A stretch of 64,000 nt of DNA from Methanococcoides sp. LMO-2 (GCF_038432375.1 NZ_JBCAUS010000006.1:124001-188000); one strand, 5' to 3'. Shown: positions 37,996-47,396, counted from the first letter of the stretch. Program-made: numbers and translations. Notes: generated from the letters alone by a model not told the origin.

Positions 37996-39108
37996 TTATT
38001 CAAGACATTTGAGAATATCTTCCGGATGATATCTTGGCTTCACGATCCTGGTTCGACCACGTGTACCCTTGCCGGAAAAATCAGTGGTCACATAACGTGC
38101 ATCGTTGAGCTTGTTGACCATATCATAGAAGCGAGTATACCCAAGACCTGTCAATTCATGGAAGAGCTTGTAAAGATCACCGGTCTGGCACTCCTTTTGC
38201 TTTGCAATAAGCCCCAGAAGGGCCTTCTCATCCGATGTGAGAGACATGATGCTCCTCCCAAGATGCAGCAAACGGGATTTTTCGTATGCTTCCTCCACGT
38301 CGTCAACGGATATTGTCCTGCTGGCCCGTCTTTCAGCATTAAGGCCGGAACGTTTCAGAAGGTCGATACCCACACGCAGGTCGCCTGTCATATCAACATA
38401 TTCCACAATAGAATCCTTTACATCATCTGATACGACATTCGGATAGAACGCAAGGTCGATCCTCCTGCCAAGGATATCCTGGAGTTCATCATATTCATAT
38501 CTCGGGAATGCAACCTCTTCAGGAAGGAACACCGAGTTCACCTTGGGATCGAACTGGTAGAGCTTCCCCGTATCACTGACGATGGCGATAACACCCACCC
38601 TTGCCCCCGGGAACTGTTCGTGGGCCCTGAGCATGGAATACATGACATCATCGGCATTTCCTTCGTGATAAAGATAATTGATATCGTCAAGACACAATAC
38701 AAGGGTCTTCTCGTTCTCGATCAGGAAGTTCATGACCTTCTCGAAAAGTTTCCTGAATGCAACACCGGATGCAGGAGGAGATACTTTGAAAAGTGCCTTG
38801 TAAACCCTTGCAATAACAGCGAACTTGGTGGAGTCCATCTGGCAGTTGACCTTTACGAAGACAACATCTTTCGTATGTTTTTTCATCTCCTCGAACACTT
38901 TCATGACCGTGGTCGTCTTTCCGGTGCCCGGCGGACCGCTGAGGAGGCTGTTGACAGGGCGCATTCCCCGAAGCGCAGGGCGCAGGCTGTACATAAGGGA
39001 CTGCACCTGCGAGTCACGATGGGAAAAATGATCAGGAAGATGGTCCAGTTCAAGAACACTACCGTCCCTGAAAATGGTCTCGTCCCACATCAGCATGTCC
39101 TTATCCAT
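37996..39108 (-). CDS. cdc6: Orc1/Cdc6-family replication initiator
   Basis: 370 residues. AAA+ module: Walker A GPPGTGKT at 58-65, Walker B LVLCLDDINYL near 148, sensor region GVIAIVSDTG and arginine-rich lid. C-terminal winged helix from ~285 (LTSDEKALLGLIAKQKECQTGDLYKLFHE). It binds origins or acts as a second, non-origin paralog; I see no origin-recognition repeats in the 188-bp upstream gap, so origin linkage is not supported. GAGGAG lies nine bases before ATG 39108. First gene of a run with modE-like and xthA. Confidence 0.92.
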   Translation of the reverse strand: MDKDMLMWDETIFRDGSVLELDHLPDHFSHRDSQVQSLMYSLRPALRGMRPVNSLLSGPPGTGKTTTVMKVFEEMKKHTKDVVFVKVNCQMDSTKFAVIARVYKALFKVSPPASGVAFRKLFEKVMNFLIENEKTLVLCLDDINYLYHEGNADDVMYSMLRAHEQFPGARVGVIAIVSDTGKLYQFDPKVNSVFLPEEVAFPRYEYDELQDILGRRIDLAFYPNVVSDDVKDSIVEYVDMTGDLRVGIDLLKRSGLNAERRASRTISVDDVEEAYEKSRLLHLGRSIMSLTSDEKALLGLIAKQKECQTGDLYKLFHELTGLGYTRFYDMVNKLNDARYVTTDFSGKGTRGRTRIVKPRYHPEDILKCLE

Positions 39109-39314
39109 ATACAGTATCTCCTCAATGAGTTCTAATATAGTAACTATGAAAATACATAATAGCCTTTTGCTTATCGGGATTCTGTAACCCTTTCTTTATG
39201 AAAGCATAGACCGGAATAATATATAAACAGATGATATTGAGCAAATGTGAATAAATATAAAAGGGTTGTGGGAATTACTTATATAGATGCTAAAATATGA
39301 GAGGATACGATGCT

Positions 39315-39638
39315 ATGACATGCAGAGGAAGACCTAAAAGCCCCAGAAGGGTCAAATGTAACCCTGAGGGATTCTATTTTAAGCCACGAGGAGTGGCACT
39401 TTCAGAACTTGAAGTGATCTCCGTTGCAGTGGAAGAGCTGGAAGCATTAAGACTTGTGGACTATGAAGGACTCCAGCAACAGGAAGCAGCAACACAAATG
39501 GGGATATCAAGGCGTGCATTCTGGGAAGATCTTAAGAGTGCAAGAAAGAAGATAGCCTTTGCATTGACCACAGGCAAAGCAATAGAGATCAAAGGCGGGA
39601 ACTATGTCAGCATCAAAGACCAGAATGAATCGAACTGA
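39315..39638 (+). CDS. DUF134 / UPF0251 helix-turn-helix protein
   Basis: 107 residues from ATG 39315 (GAGAGG ten bases upstream); ATG 39297 is in frame and possible. Begins [19 protein letters not shown], then [41 protein letters not shown], a sigma-70 region 4-like helix-turn-helix. DUF134 proteins are typically found beside Mrp/ParA-type ATPases or nitrogenase-cofactor-like proteins, and here mrp is 38 bases downstream. Likely DNA-binding; target unknown. Confidence 0.88.
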   Translation: MTCRGRPKSPRRVKCNPEGFYFKPRGVALSELEVISVAVEELEALRLVDYEGLQQQEAATQMGISRRAFWEDLKSARKKIAFALTTGKAIEIKGGNYVSIKDQNESN

Positions 39639-39676
39639 TCCTCTGGTCGCTCAAAAATAATAAAAGGAGATGTAAA

Positions 39677-40513
39677 ATGTCATCCAATATTCAATCACCT
39701 GAAAGTCTGCTTAGCGCAAAGCCAGAGGAGCCAAAGCTCGTATCCAATCTCAGAGGGATAAAGAACAAGATCATGGTCATGAGCGGAAAAGGCGGTGTGG
39801 GAAAAAGCACAGTCTCCGCTAATCTTGCTGCAACCCTTGCAGACCGCGGTTACAAGGTCGGCCTTCTTGACAGCGACATACACGGCCCTACCATCCCGAC
39901 AATGTTCGGCGTGGAAGGTCAGAGACCGGTCGTCGGGGAAAACGGTATCGTTCCGGTTCCGGTCAACGATAACCTGAAAGTGATGTCCGTAGGTCTACTT
40001 CTCGACAGCGATGATTCACCGATCATCTGGAGAGGTCCTGCAAAGATGAGTGCTATCAAGCAGTTCCTGGAAGAAGTTGACTGGGGAACACTTGACTATC
40101 TGATCATTGACCTGCCTCCTGGAACAGGAGATGAACCACTGAGCATTGCACAGCTCATCGGAAACCTTGACGGTGCCGTTGTGGTCACAACACCACAGGA
40201 CGTTGCACTTACAAGCGTCAGGAAGTCACTCAACTTCGCAAACATGATCGAAGTTCCTGTTATCGGAATGGTAGAGAACATGAGCGGAATTATCTGTCCA
40301 CACTGTGATGAGATGATACACGTGTTCGGATCAGGCGGAGTATCAAAGGCAGCAGAGGACTTTGGTGTCAAAGTACTGGGCACATTGCCTATCGAAACAG
40401 AAGTTGCAGCAACCAGCGACAGTGGAAAGGTCCACGAGGATATCAAAGGCGATTCCGAATGGTATAAGGTCTTCAATGAGATCGTCGATGCTGTGGAAGA
40501 GTTCGTAAAATAA
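39677..40513 (+). CDS. apbC: Mrp/NBP35-family iron-sulfur carrier ATPase
   Basis: 278 residues. Deviant P-loop GKGGVGKST at 37-45; second motif LLDSDIHGPTIPTMFG; C-terminal CxxC in IICPHCDEMIHVFGSGG, which binds a bridging [4Fe-4S] cluster in a homodimer. It assembles or carries iron-sulfur clusters for apoproteins. ATG 39677 has GGAGAT eight bases upstream. Probably co-transcribed with the DUF134 gene. Confidence 0.95.
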   Translation: MSSNIQSPESLLSAKPEEPKLVSNLRGIKNKIMVMSGKGGVGKSTVSANLAATLADRGYKVGLLDSDIHGPTIPTMFGVEGQRPVVGENGIVPVPVNDNLKVMSVGLLLDSDDSPIIWRGPAKMSAIKQFLEEVDWGTLDYLIIDLPPGTGDEPLSIAQLIGNLDGAVVVTTPQDVALTSVRKSLNFANMIEVPVIGMVENMSGIICPHCDEMIHVFGSGGVSKAAEDFGVKVLGTLPIETEVAATSDSGKVHEDIKGDSEWYKVFNEIVDAVEEFVK

Positions 40514-40675
40514 TAATAGTGATCTCAGGAAAGGCATTGCTGAAAGATTCAATTTGGGTCTTTTTTGGCATGCCTCACGACCTCTTTTTTGAATATATTG
40601 CCCACACATAATGGGTTTTTTATTATTCCGGCTATTTAAATAAATATATAAAGCTTGACTTCCAGACATTTAGTC

Positions 40676-42484
40676 ATGGGTGGGAGCACAGGCAAAGATG
40701 AGATAAACCGTCTTGATTTTGAAGACACCGGTGAGCTGATAGACGATGTCCTGTATGACAGGAACTGGCTTCTCAGGGAGAACGCGAACACGCGGCTTAG
40801 CCCTTCTGTCATCGATATGCATATTGCATCACAGCTCAAAAAGAGATATGCGCTTGAGAAACTGTACTCAAAGGAAGTTGCAAACGCACACATTGAGGGC
40901 ATTATACAAATACATGACCTGAGCGAACCATTCAAGCCATACTGCAATGGTATCGATGGCAGGATCTTCCTCATGGACGGACTGAAGTTCCCGGATTCCA
41001 GAAGTGCCCCTGCCAAACAGTTCAATGCAGCCATGTTCCATGCCATGTCCTTCATGCTGCATTCACAGCAGTTCTTCGCAGGGGCACAGGCCATTGATAT
41101 GTTCAACTGGCTGCTTGCACCACATCTCCACTATTCGGATATCGATGAGGAACAATTGCTCCGGATAGTACAGGGATTCATGTTCCAGATGAACCAGTCC
41201 AACCGTATCGGTGCACAGAGCGCCTTCACGAACATCGGCCTTCGTATCAACTGTCCTTCTTCCCTTGCAAATGAACACGCGGTCTATGACGGGAAGTTCA
41301 TTGACAGGACGTACTCGGAATTTGAAAAGGAGGCACGTGATATCTACAATGCCTTTATGGAGGTCGCAGCAAATGGCGATGCTGACGGCCTGCCATTCAC
41401 TTTTCCGCTGATCACCACTGCCATAACAAAAGACCTTGACCTTGAAGATCCGCTGTGGAAAAAGACAATGTATGCCACATCTTCAACAGGGGCTCCATAC
41501 TTCCTGAACCTGACCACGGACTATCTTGAAGAGAATACCGTTCAGGCCATGTGTTGTCGCCTTCTTGCCCGACATTCCGGAGGCGTGTGGACAGCCGGAG
41601 GAATGGGAAGTGGTTCCAACAAGATAGTTACGGTCAACCTCCCCGGAATTGCACTTGAAAGCGGAGATATCGACGGGTTCTTTGACCGGCTGGATGAGAT
41701 CCTTGAGATAACAAGGAAAGCCCTGCTTGAAGGACAGGAGATCGTCAGGAAGTCCCTGTATGAATGGAAGATACTTCCCTGGCTGCTTCAGAGAACTGAA
41801 AATGACCTGCCTTATTTTGACTTTGGTTCAAGGCACCTGACCTTCGGCGTGGTGGGCCTCAATGAATGTCTGCTCAACCTAACAGGGGAAAGCATGATAG
41901 AGCAACATGAACTGGGTATGAAGATCATCCGCCACATGCTTGCAAAGATCGAGACATACTCAAGAGAGGACGGGATCGAATATACTTTCGAACAGACACC
42001 TGCAGAGAGCACCGCACACCGACTGGCAATGCTTGACCGATCCCGGTTCGGCGATAAAGCACATGTGCAGGGAACTGATCGTGATGCTTACTACACGAAT
42101 TCCACGCATGTGCCCTACAGCTCAAGTATATCCCTTGCAGAGAAAATAAAGATAGAAGCAGCTTTCCATCCATATTTTACCGGAGGCACCATCAGTCACA
42201 TCTGGATGGGGGAGAGTTTCCCGGACCCGGAAGGAATGAGCGAACTGATACAGAAACTTGCAGGGACGGAACTTGCTTACTTCTGCTTCTCACCTGACTT
42301 CTCGGTCTGCGAGAACCGGCATGTCTCACGTGGAATGAACCTTAAGTGCCCCATCTGCAATAAGCCTGCAATTGACCATGTTTCAAGGGTCACAGGCTAT
42401 TTCGGACACGTGAAACAGTGGAACCCCGGAAAACAGAAAGAGTATGAGGAAAGGCACCGCTACAACCTCCATGAAAAACACTAA
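40676..42484 (+). CDS. NrdD-like glycyl radical enzyme lacking an ATP cone
   Basis: 602 residues from ATG 40676; an upstream in-frame TTG at 40655 lies at the predicted transcription start and is less likely. It aligns in order with class III ribonucleotide reductase: HDLSEPFKPYCNG with the barrel cysteine, the finger-loop-type motif QAMCCRLLARHSGG with the candidate thiyl cysteine, KIVTVNLPGIAL, a C-terminal zinc-type CPIC, and the glycyl-radical loop RVTGYFG with G574. It has no N-terminal ATP cone, unlike the NrdD at 54-56 kb. No activase is adjacent. Probably a second anaerobic nucleotide reductase or a relative with altered regulation; TATA box TAAATATATAA just upstream. Confidence 0.85.
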   Translation: MGGSTGKDEINRLDFEDTGELIDDVLYDRNWLLRENANTRLSPSVIDMHIASQLKKRYALEKLYSKEVANAHIEGIIQIHDLSEPFKPYCNGIDGRIFLMDGLKFPDSRSAPAKQFNAAMFHAMSFMLHSQQFFAGAQAIDMFNWLLAPHLHYSDIDEEQLLRIVQGFMFQMNQSNRIGAQSAFTNIGLRINCPSSLANEHAVYDGKFIDRTYSEFEKEARDIYNAFMEVAANGDADGLPFTFPLITTAITKDLDLEDPLWKKTMYATSSTGAPYFLNLTTDYLEENTVQAMCCRLLARHSGGVWTAGGMGSGSNKIVTVNLPGIALESGDIDGFFDRLDEILEITRKALLEGQEIVRKSLYEWKILPWLLQRTENDLPYFDFGSRHLTFGVVGLNECLLNLTGESMIEQHELGMKIIRHMLAKIETYSREDGIEYTFEQTPAESTAHRLAMLDRSRFGDKAHVQGTDRDAYYTNSTHVPYSSSISLAEKIKIEAAFHPYFTGGTISHIWMGESFPDPEGMSELIQKLAGTELAYFCFSPDFSVCENRHVSRGMNLKCPICNKPAIDHVSRVTGYFGHVKQWNPGKQKEYEERHRYNLHEKH

Positions 42485-42510
42485 ATAAAGATGCCTGCAT
42501 CATCTATCGC

Positions 42511-43257
42511 ATGGAAGATGCAATAAAAAGGGCATTTGCATGGACAGAGGTGCAGGATGCATCCGGTACAAAGGAACTTGCACGCCTTATTACTGCATGC
42601 AGGATCTGGAATGTTGAAAATGACTATTCTTCCCGACTAGTACAGCTCAGAAGTGAAGATAACTGGGAAGGGTCCATAAGGGAAACCTCAAGAGCCTGTT
42701 CAGCCCTTGCAGCATTGGACATTGGATCGAATATTAATAGCAACTTTAACATCGGGGATAGCCTGCACTGGATGGCCTCCAGACAACAGGACAACGGGTC
42801 CTGGGATAATGATGTTTATGACACCACCTACGCCCTGATAGCACTGGCAGATATGGATGTTCACGAGCCGAATGGCTGCAGGTGGCTTGTTGAGAACTAT
42901 GGTGAGAAATGGGAACATGTGGGAACCACCTCTCTTATCATAACTGCCCTGATAAAACAAAGTGACCTCGTTCAAACTAATATGTATCCGGATTTCGTCA
43001 GGGAACGTGCCGGATGGATATTCTCAGAAAGGAACGAGGATGGAGGGTGGAAATTCATATCCACAAGCAACCTCGTTATCCAGGCATTGTCCATTGCAGG
43101 GTTCAATAAAGAGCTTGAAAGATCAGGGGAATGGCTGCTTAGGAAGCAAAATCCAAATGGTTCATGGGGAAAAGGAGAAGGCGACATTACAGCAACCGCA
43201 CTCTCGCTTATAACGCTGGGATTTTTGAAGGACAATCTAATAAATAAGAGGAAGTAA
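42511..43257 (+). CDS. Prenyltransferase / terpene-cyclase-like alpha-alpha repeat protein
   Basis: 248 residues with repeated helix pairs, each containing a QW-like motif: RQQDNGSWDNDVYDTTYALIAL, ERNEDGGWKFISTSNLVIQAL, RKQNPNGSWGKGEGDITATALSLI. This is the repeat fold of squalene cyclases and protein prenyltransferase beta subunits. It has only about half the usual length and lacks a DxDD catalytic motif, so enzyme activity is unproven. It starts 26 nt after the NrdD-like gene and may be co-transcribed with it. Confidence 0.75.
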   Translation: MEDAIKRAFAWTEVQDASGTKELARLITACRIWNVENDYSSRLVQLRSEDNWEGSIRETSRACSALAALDIGSNINSNFNIGDSLHWMASRQQDNGSWDNDVYDTTYALIALADMDVHEPNGCRWLVENYGEKWEHVGTTSLIITALIKQSDLVQTNMYPDFVRERAGWIFSERNEDGGWKFISTSNLVIQALSIAGFNKELERSGEWLLRKQNPNGSWGKGEGDITATALSLITLGFLKDNLINKRK

Positions 43258-43364
43258 GAGAAACTAAAAGAGAGTCAGAAAAAGAAAGATTAATACGCTA
43301 CAGATCGCAATTATATTGAAGGACAGTACCGATCCGCGTTTAAGGCCATGGATGTGGAGCATAA

Positions 43365-43799
43365 ATGGATAAGAGATTTATCAAATATCACCCGGAAACA
43401 AATACATACATCGTTCGCAGGAAAGCATTCTTTGAAGACAGTGTCAGGATAGATGGTAACATGATCATCGGTTCAGGTGCAAACTTCTGGAAGGACCTTG
43501 AGGTAACCGGGTCTCTTGAACTTGGTAAAGCTTCCCTTGTAAAAGGAAGCGTCAAAGCCAGCGATGCACTGATCAGCACACGCTGTGAGATCAGAGGGAA
43601 TGTTGATGTTGTCCACAACCTTACGATGCTTGACAATGTAGAGGTCGCAGGCCATGCAATATGCGGAAATCAGATGTCCATCAGACCCGGCTGTAAGGTG
43701 GCTTTTGCAAAAGCTGATAAAGCGCTTGAGCTTATCGGGAAAGTTGACATAAAAGAAATTGAATCCGGAACAAAACTCGTTGTCCGTTCCGATATGTAA
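43365..43799 (+). CDS. Bactofilin-like polymer-forming protein
   Basis: 144 residues with a right-handed beta-helix repeat pattern: short strands rich in V/I/G at about six-residue spacing (VRIDGNMIIGSGANFWKDLEVTGSLELGKASLVKGSVKASDALISTRCEIRGNV shape). This is the polymer-forming cytoskeletal/bactofilin type. No signal peptide or transmembrane segment. ATG 43365 has GGAG nine bases upstream. Role in the cell is not known; bactofilins usually make filaments near the membrane. Confidence 0.75.
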   Translation: MDKRFIKYHPETNTYIVRRKAFFEDSVRIDGNMIIGSGANFWKDLEVTGSLELGKASLVKGSVKASDALISTRCEIRGNVDVVHNLTMLDNVEVAGHAICGNQMSIRPGCKVAFAKADKALELIGKVDIKEIESGTKLVVRSDM

Positions 43800-43935
43800 T
43801 GTCGGCAACAAATATTGATCCTTGATAGTTAATTCCCAGTTTCGATCATTGAGCATCAATTCCTGATATCGACCAATGATCAGGCATGATTAACTGAAAT
43901 AGCTAGAATCCAATTGATCGAAAATCTTTGCGGGA

Positions 43936-44694
43936 TTAATCCCGCCTTTCCTCTGCAAGCATCCTGAGCAGTTTGTGACGTAGTTCATTAGCTTCACTAC
44001 TTGTCCTGTCACGAGGCCTTGGGAGCTCCACATCAATGACCTTTTTGATCTTTCCAGGCCTTGCGGTCATTACAACGATCTTGTCTGCAAGGAAAACTGC
44101 TTCATCCACGCTGTGGGTGACAAATATGATAGTGATCTGGTCCTTTGCCCACACATCCAGAAGTTCGTTCTGCAACGTGTTCCTTGTCTGTGCATCCAGC
44201 GCACCGAAAGGCTCGTCCATGAGAAGGACCTTGGGTTCATTTGCAAGAGCACGTGCAATAGCAACCCTCTGACGCATTCCGCCTGAGAGCTCATACGGGT
44301 AGCTGTTCCTGAACTGCTCAAGACCGACGAGCTTCAGGTATTTTTCCCCTTTTTCAAGAGATTCATTTTTACTTAAGCCCTTCATCTGGAGACCAAATGT
44401 GATATTCTGGATAACAGTTCTCCAGGGGAACAGGGAATATTCCTGAAACACCATGCCCCTCTTGGAATCAGGGACAGTGATCTTTTCACCGTCAAGGGTG
44501 ATCTCTCCGGAATCCGGGAACTCAAGACCCGCAATGGTCCTCAGAAGAGTTGTCTTACCACAACCGGAGGGACCGATGAAACAGACGAATTCTTTGTCTT
44601 TTATCTCAAGGGTTACATTGTCCAATGCAAGGGTGGATTCCCCGTTTTCCTTTTCGAATTCCAGTGAAACACCGGATACTTTTACTTCACCCAT
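43936..44694 (-). CDS. ABC transporter ATPase (SsuB/TauB/NrtD type)
   Basis: 252 residues. Walker A GPSGCGKTT at 41-49, Q-loop VFQEYSLFPW, signature LSGGMRQR, Walker B VLLMDEPFGALD, switch FVTHSVDEAV. It powers the import system whose permease and binding protein are directly upstream. Its ATG shares bases with the permease stop. Last gene of the operon; substrate not known. Confidence 0.93.
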   Translation of the reverse strand: MGEVKVSGVSLEFEKENGESTLALDNVTLEIKDKEFVCFIGPSGCGKTTLLRTIAGLEFPDSGEITLDGEKITVPDSKRGMVFQEYSLFPWRTVIQNITFGLQMKGLSKNESLEKGEKYLKLVGLEQFRNSYPYELSGGMRQRVAIARALANEPKVLLMDEPFGALDAQTRNTLQNELLDVWAKDQITIIFVTHSVDEAVFLADKIVVMTARPGKIKKVIDVELPRPRDRTSSEANELRHKLLRMLAEERRD

Positions 44695-45482
44695 TATACC
44701 ACGACCCCTTCACGCCATTTGAGGAGGCGACCATCCACATACCACCTGAATATCCTGTCTATCAGAAGACCAAGGAATCCGAGGATCAGCATATAGACAA
44801 GTACAAAGTCCATCTGGTGCAGGTAATAATGCCACCAGATCTTGTAACCAAGACCACTGCTACTCACTCCGAACATTTCTGCAGCTACAAGACACATCCA
44901 TCCAACTCCCATTGCTATGCGGATACCAGACGCGATGGAAGGAAGGGCTGAAGGGAAAGCAACGTGACGGATAAGGGACCTGCTTGACATGCAACCGAGA
45001 ACCTTTGCTGCTTCCACATAGACCTTGGGTACACTTTTGAAACCATCAAAAGTGTTGATTATTATCGGGAAAACAGCACCTACAAAAACCACAAATCCTG
45101 CAGATATATGCGTAAGCCCGAACCATATTATAGCAAAAGGAATCCATGCAAGAGGCGGAATCGGTCTTATGATCTCAATAATAGGATCAAAAGCACGGTT
45201 TGCGGTCTTGAACCAGCCCATTGATACACCTATGGGGATTCCAATAACTAAAGCTGAACCAATACCAATTCCAAAATGTAACAGACTTATAGCAAGATCA
45301 GTAAACAGTGCACCGGTCTCAATAGTCTTAAAAAAAGCGAAAAGAACATCAGTAAAACTCGGAAGCTTGAATTTATTAGCAACAATATAGTCAGCCACCA
45401 GTTGCCACACAATGATAGTACTAGCAAGAGAAAGTAGTTCTATACCCCTGCCTGAAATTCTTTTTGTGCTGTCTTTACTCAT
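44694..45482 (-). CDS. ABC transporter permease (SsuC/TauC type)
   Basis: 262 residues, six membrane spans. The EAA loop EAAKVLGCMSSRSLIRHVAFPSALPSIASGIRIAMGVGW contacts the ATPase. GGAGGC precedes the ATG. It is the membrane channel of the nitrate/sulfonate/taurine-type importer. It lies 76 nt downstream of the binding-protein gene. Confidence 0.93.
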   Translation of the reverse strand: MSKDSTKRISGRGIELLSLASTIIVWQLVADYIVANKFKLPSFTDVLFAFFKTIETGALFTDLAISLLHFGIGIGSALVIGIPIGVSMGWFKTANRAFDPIIEIIRPIPPLAWIPFAIIWFGLTHISAGFVVFVGAVFPIIINTFDGFKSVPKVYVEAAKVLGCMSSRSLIRHVAFPSALPSIASGIRIAMGVGWMCLVAAEMFGVSSSGLGYKIWWHYYLHQMDFVLVYMLILGFLGLLIDRIFRWYVDGRLLKWREGVVV

Positions 45483-45558
45483 GTTGCCTCCGGATGACTG
45501 AGGGGATTAACCCTCAGGTCCGGCAATATATATTTTGTTCATTAATGTATGTTTCTAT

Positions 45559-46554
45559 TTATTCTTCGGATACAGCTTCATAGAAACTTACATCAAAGAT
45601 GTCTTCTGCTGTAAGTTCTTCATTAATGAACCCAAGCTCGTACTGTATATTTGCATAATCAACTGTTGAATCTACAAGCGGACGTGGATCTGCAGACCAG
45701 ACACCATCCCAATCCTCAAGGGATTCAAGGACAATCTCCTGATCAGCGGTAAGCTTGGTACCGTATGTTTCCGCAGCTTCTTCAAGGTTTGCAGAATCGT
45801 ATTCTACAGCCTTTATGTGGGTCATAACGATCTGTTCGACCATTTCAGGATTGTTCCTGATAAGGTCACCGCTTACAACCAGTACACAGCATGGGTGATC
45901 CGGCATGATCTCACCTGATGCAAGGACAGTACGACCATTTCCTTCTGCTTCAATGAAAGTTGGTGAAGGGTGTGGCAGGAATACACCATCTACCTGACCT
46001 GCTGCAATTGCTGCTTTAGCAGGTCCCGGTCCCATAGCCTTTATTTCAAGATCATTAACAGGGTCAATGCCGTTTTCAATAAGCCAGTTCCTGAACAGTG
46101 TATCCTGAATGGTTCCCGGAGGGAAGGTTGCAATGGTTAATCCTTTAAGATCTTCAGGACTTTCATAAGGAACTTCAGGTCTAAGTACAAGATCGGAACC
46201 CTGTGTGTTGACTGCTGCAACGATCTTAGCATCCAGACCGGTAGCCAGTGCAGAGATAACAGGAGCAGCACCGACGTAAGCAACATCGAGCTCTCCTGCG
46301 AGCATTGCCTGCATCTCAGGAGCACCTGTTGGGAACTCGAACTCGTTCACAGTCTCAACACCAAATGGTGCAAGATCCTCTGCCCACCAGCCTTTCTCCA
46401 TGGCAGTCATGTGGGCGATCTGGTGTGTACTTGGCTGATAGCCGATATTGATCTCTGTGATCGCAGCATCTTCCTCAGGTGTAGAAGTACATCCTGAAAG
46501 GAATACAGCTGCAACCAGCATGATAGAAATAAATGCAATTGTTGTGATTTTCAT
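45559..46554 (-). CDS. ABC transporter substrate-binding lipoprotein (NMT1/SsuA-like)
   Basis: 331 residues. Signal peptide with a lipobox, VFLSGC at about residues 18-23, then a two-lobed periplasmic-binding fold of the NMT1/SsuA group (EINIGYQPSTHQIAHMTAMEKGWW and ELDVAYVGAAPVISALATG). This group binds sulfonates, nitrate, bicarbonate or thiamine precursors; the bound ligand cannot be inferred. AGGAGG is directly upstream of the ATG. First gene of the operon, divergent from a regulator. Confidence 0.92.
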   Translation of the reverse strand: MKITTIAFISIMLVAAVFLSGCTSTPEEDAAITEINIGYQPSTHQIAHMTAMEKGWWAEDLAPFGVETVNEFEFPTGAPEMQAMLAGELDVAYVGAAPVISALATGLDAKIVAAVNTQGSDLVLRPEVPYESPEDLKGLTIATFPPGTIQDTLFRNWLIENGIDPVNDLEIKAMGPGPAKAAIAAGQVDGVFLPHPSPTFIEAEGNGRTVLASGEIMPDHPCCVLVVSGDLIRNNPEMVEQIVMTHIKAVEYDSANLEEAAETYGTKLTADQEIVLESLEDWDGVWSADPRPLVDSTVDYANIQYELGFINEELTAEDIFDVSFYEAVSEE

Positions 46555-46718
46555 ATAAAAACCTCCTGATAAATTATATTGTAACTCTTAGTAACATAAC
46601 ATTTCGTCAAAATGAACTATTTAAGTCTTACCACATATCCCATCATTATGTCCTAAAAGTATTAATACGAAGGAAAAGATATCCTAAATGGAAATTGGAT
46701 TGTATTGGAGGAGTGAAC

Positions 46719-47240
46719 ATAAGTGTTGCAAACAAAGTGATAGATGCTGCTTTTGAATCAGATGAGGCATTTCAGAATACACTTTTAAAAGTCATAAAAG
46801 AGGATCTTGAGCTCACAGCTATAGAGTTCTCAGAATATGCAAACATTCCCCCAAGCACACTATATAAGTTGATGTCAGGTAACAGGGAACCAAACATGAG
46901 GACACTTCGCCAGATAGTGAAGACCATCAGGACGATAGAAGGCTCAGAAAAAGGGGAGTTCATTGCAGTCATCGCTGCACGCCCCGTACTGGATAACATC
47001 AACGAAACAAAGAGAAAGATCTCCGGCACTCTTTGCACGATCAGAGAATACTCCGCCACATCAATGGAAGAAGCCATCATAGCCGCCGTCCGTGCCGAAA
47101 GGGAAGGTGCCAAAGCACTTGTTTGTGCACCGATCGTCAGCAGCACCGTTGAAAAGATAATCCGCATACCTGTTGCAACGATAATGCCAAAGAACAGTCT
47201 TGTCGAAGCTATCGAGACTGTGGCACGTAAGATCGAATGA
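46719..47240 (+). CDS. HTH transcriptional regulator, probable regulator of the ABC operon (ATA start candidate)
   Basis: About 174 residues. The N-terminal half has an XRE-like helix-turn-helix (LTAIEFSEYANIPPSTLYKLMSGNREP). The C-terminal half (EEAIIAAVRAEREGAKALVCAPIVSSTVEKIIRIPVATI) resembles the ligand-sensing alpha/beta domain of PrpR-like regulators. GGAGG at 46707-46711 is seven bases before an ATA codon (46719). In-frame TTG 46695 lies upstream of that site and GTG 46713 only one base after it, so the ATA fits best. It diverges from the ABC importer, and a 10-bp palindrome GTATTAATAC (46659-46668) lies between. Confidence 0.75.
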   Translation: MSVANKVIDAAFESDEAFQNTLLKVIKEDLELTAIEFSEYANIPPSTLYKLMSGNREPNMRTLRQIVKTIRTIEGSEKGEFIAVIAARPVLDNINETKRKISGTLCTIREYSATSMEEAIIAAVRAEREGAKALVCAPIVSSTVEKIIRIPVATIMPKNSLVEAIETVARKIE

Positions 47241-47396
47241 ACGATCTTTCACTTTTTTAATCCCACCTGTTTTTCATATCCAATTATTGGACTTTTGAAA
47301 GCGATTGCTCAATTCATGCAAACAGAATAATTGGTCCTTATGAATTGAGAAATCTTAAGATCAAAAGTCAGGTCTATCGATCAGACATTGAATAAA

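Noticed and set aside
39109-39296. Replication origin next to orc1/cdc6
   Set aside because: No repeated origin-recognition motif or long AT-rich unwinding element with inverted pairs could be seen.
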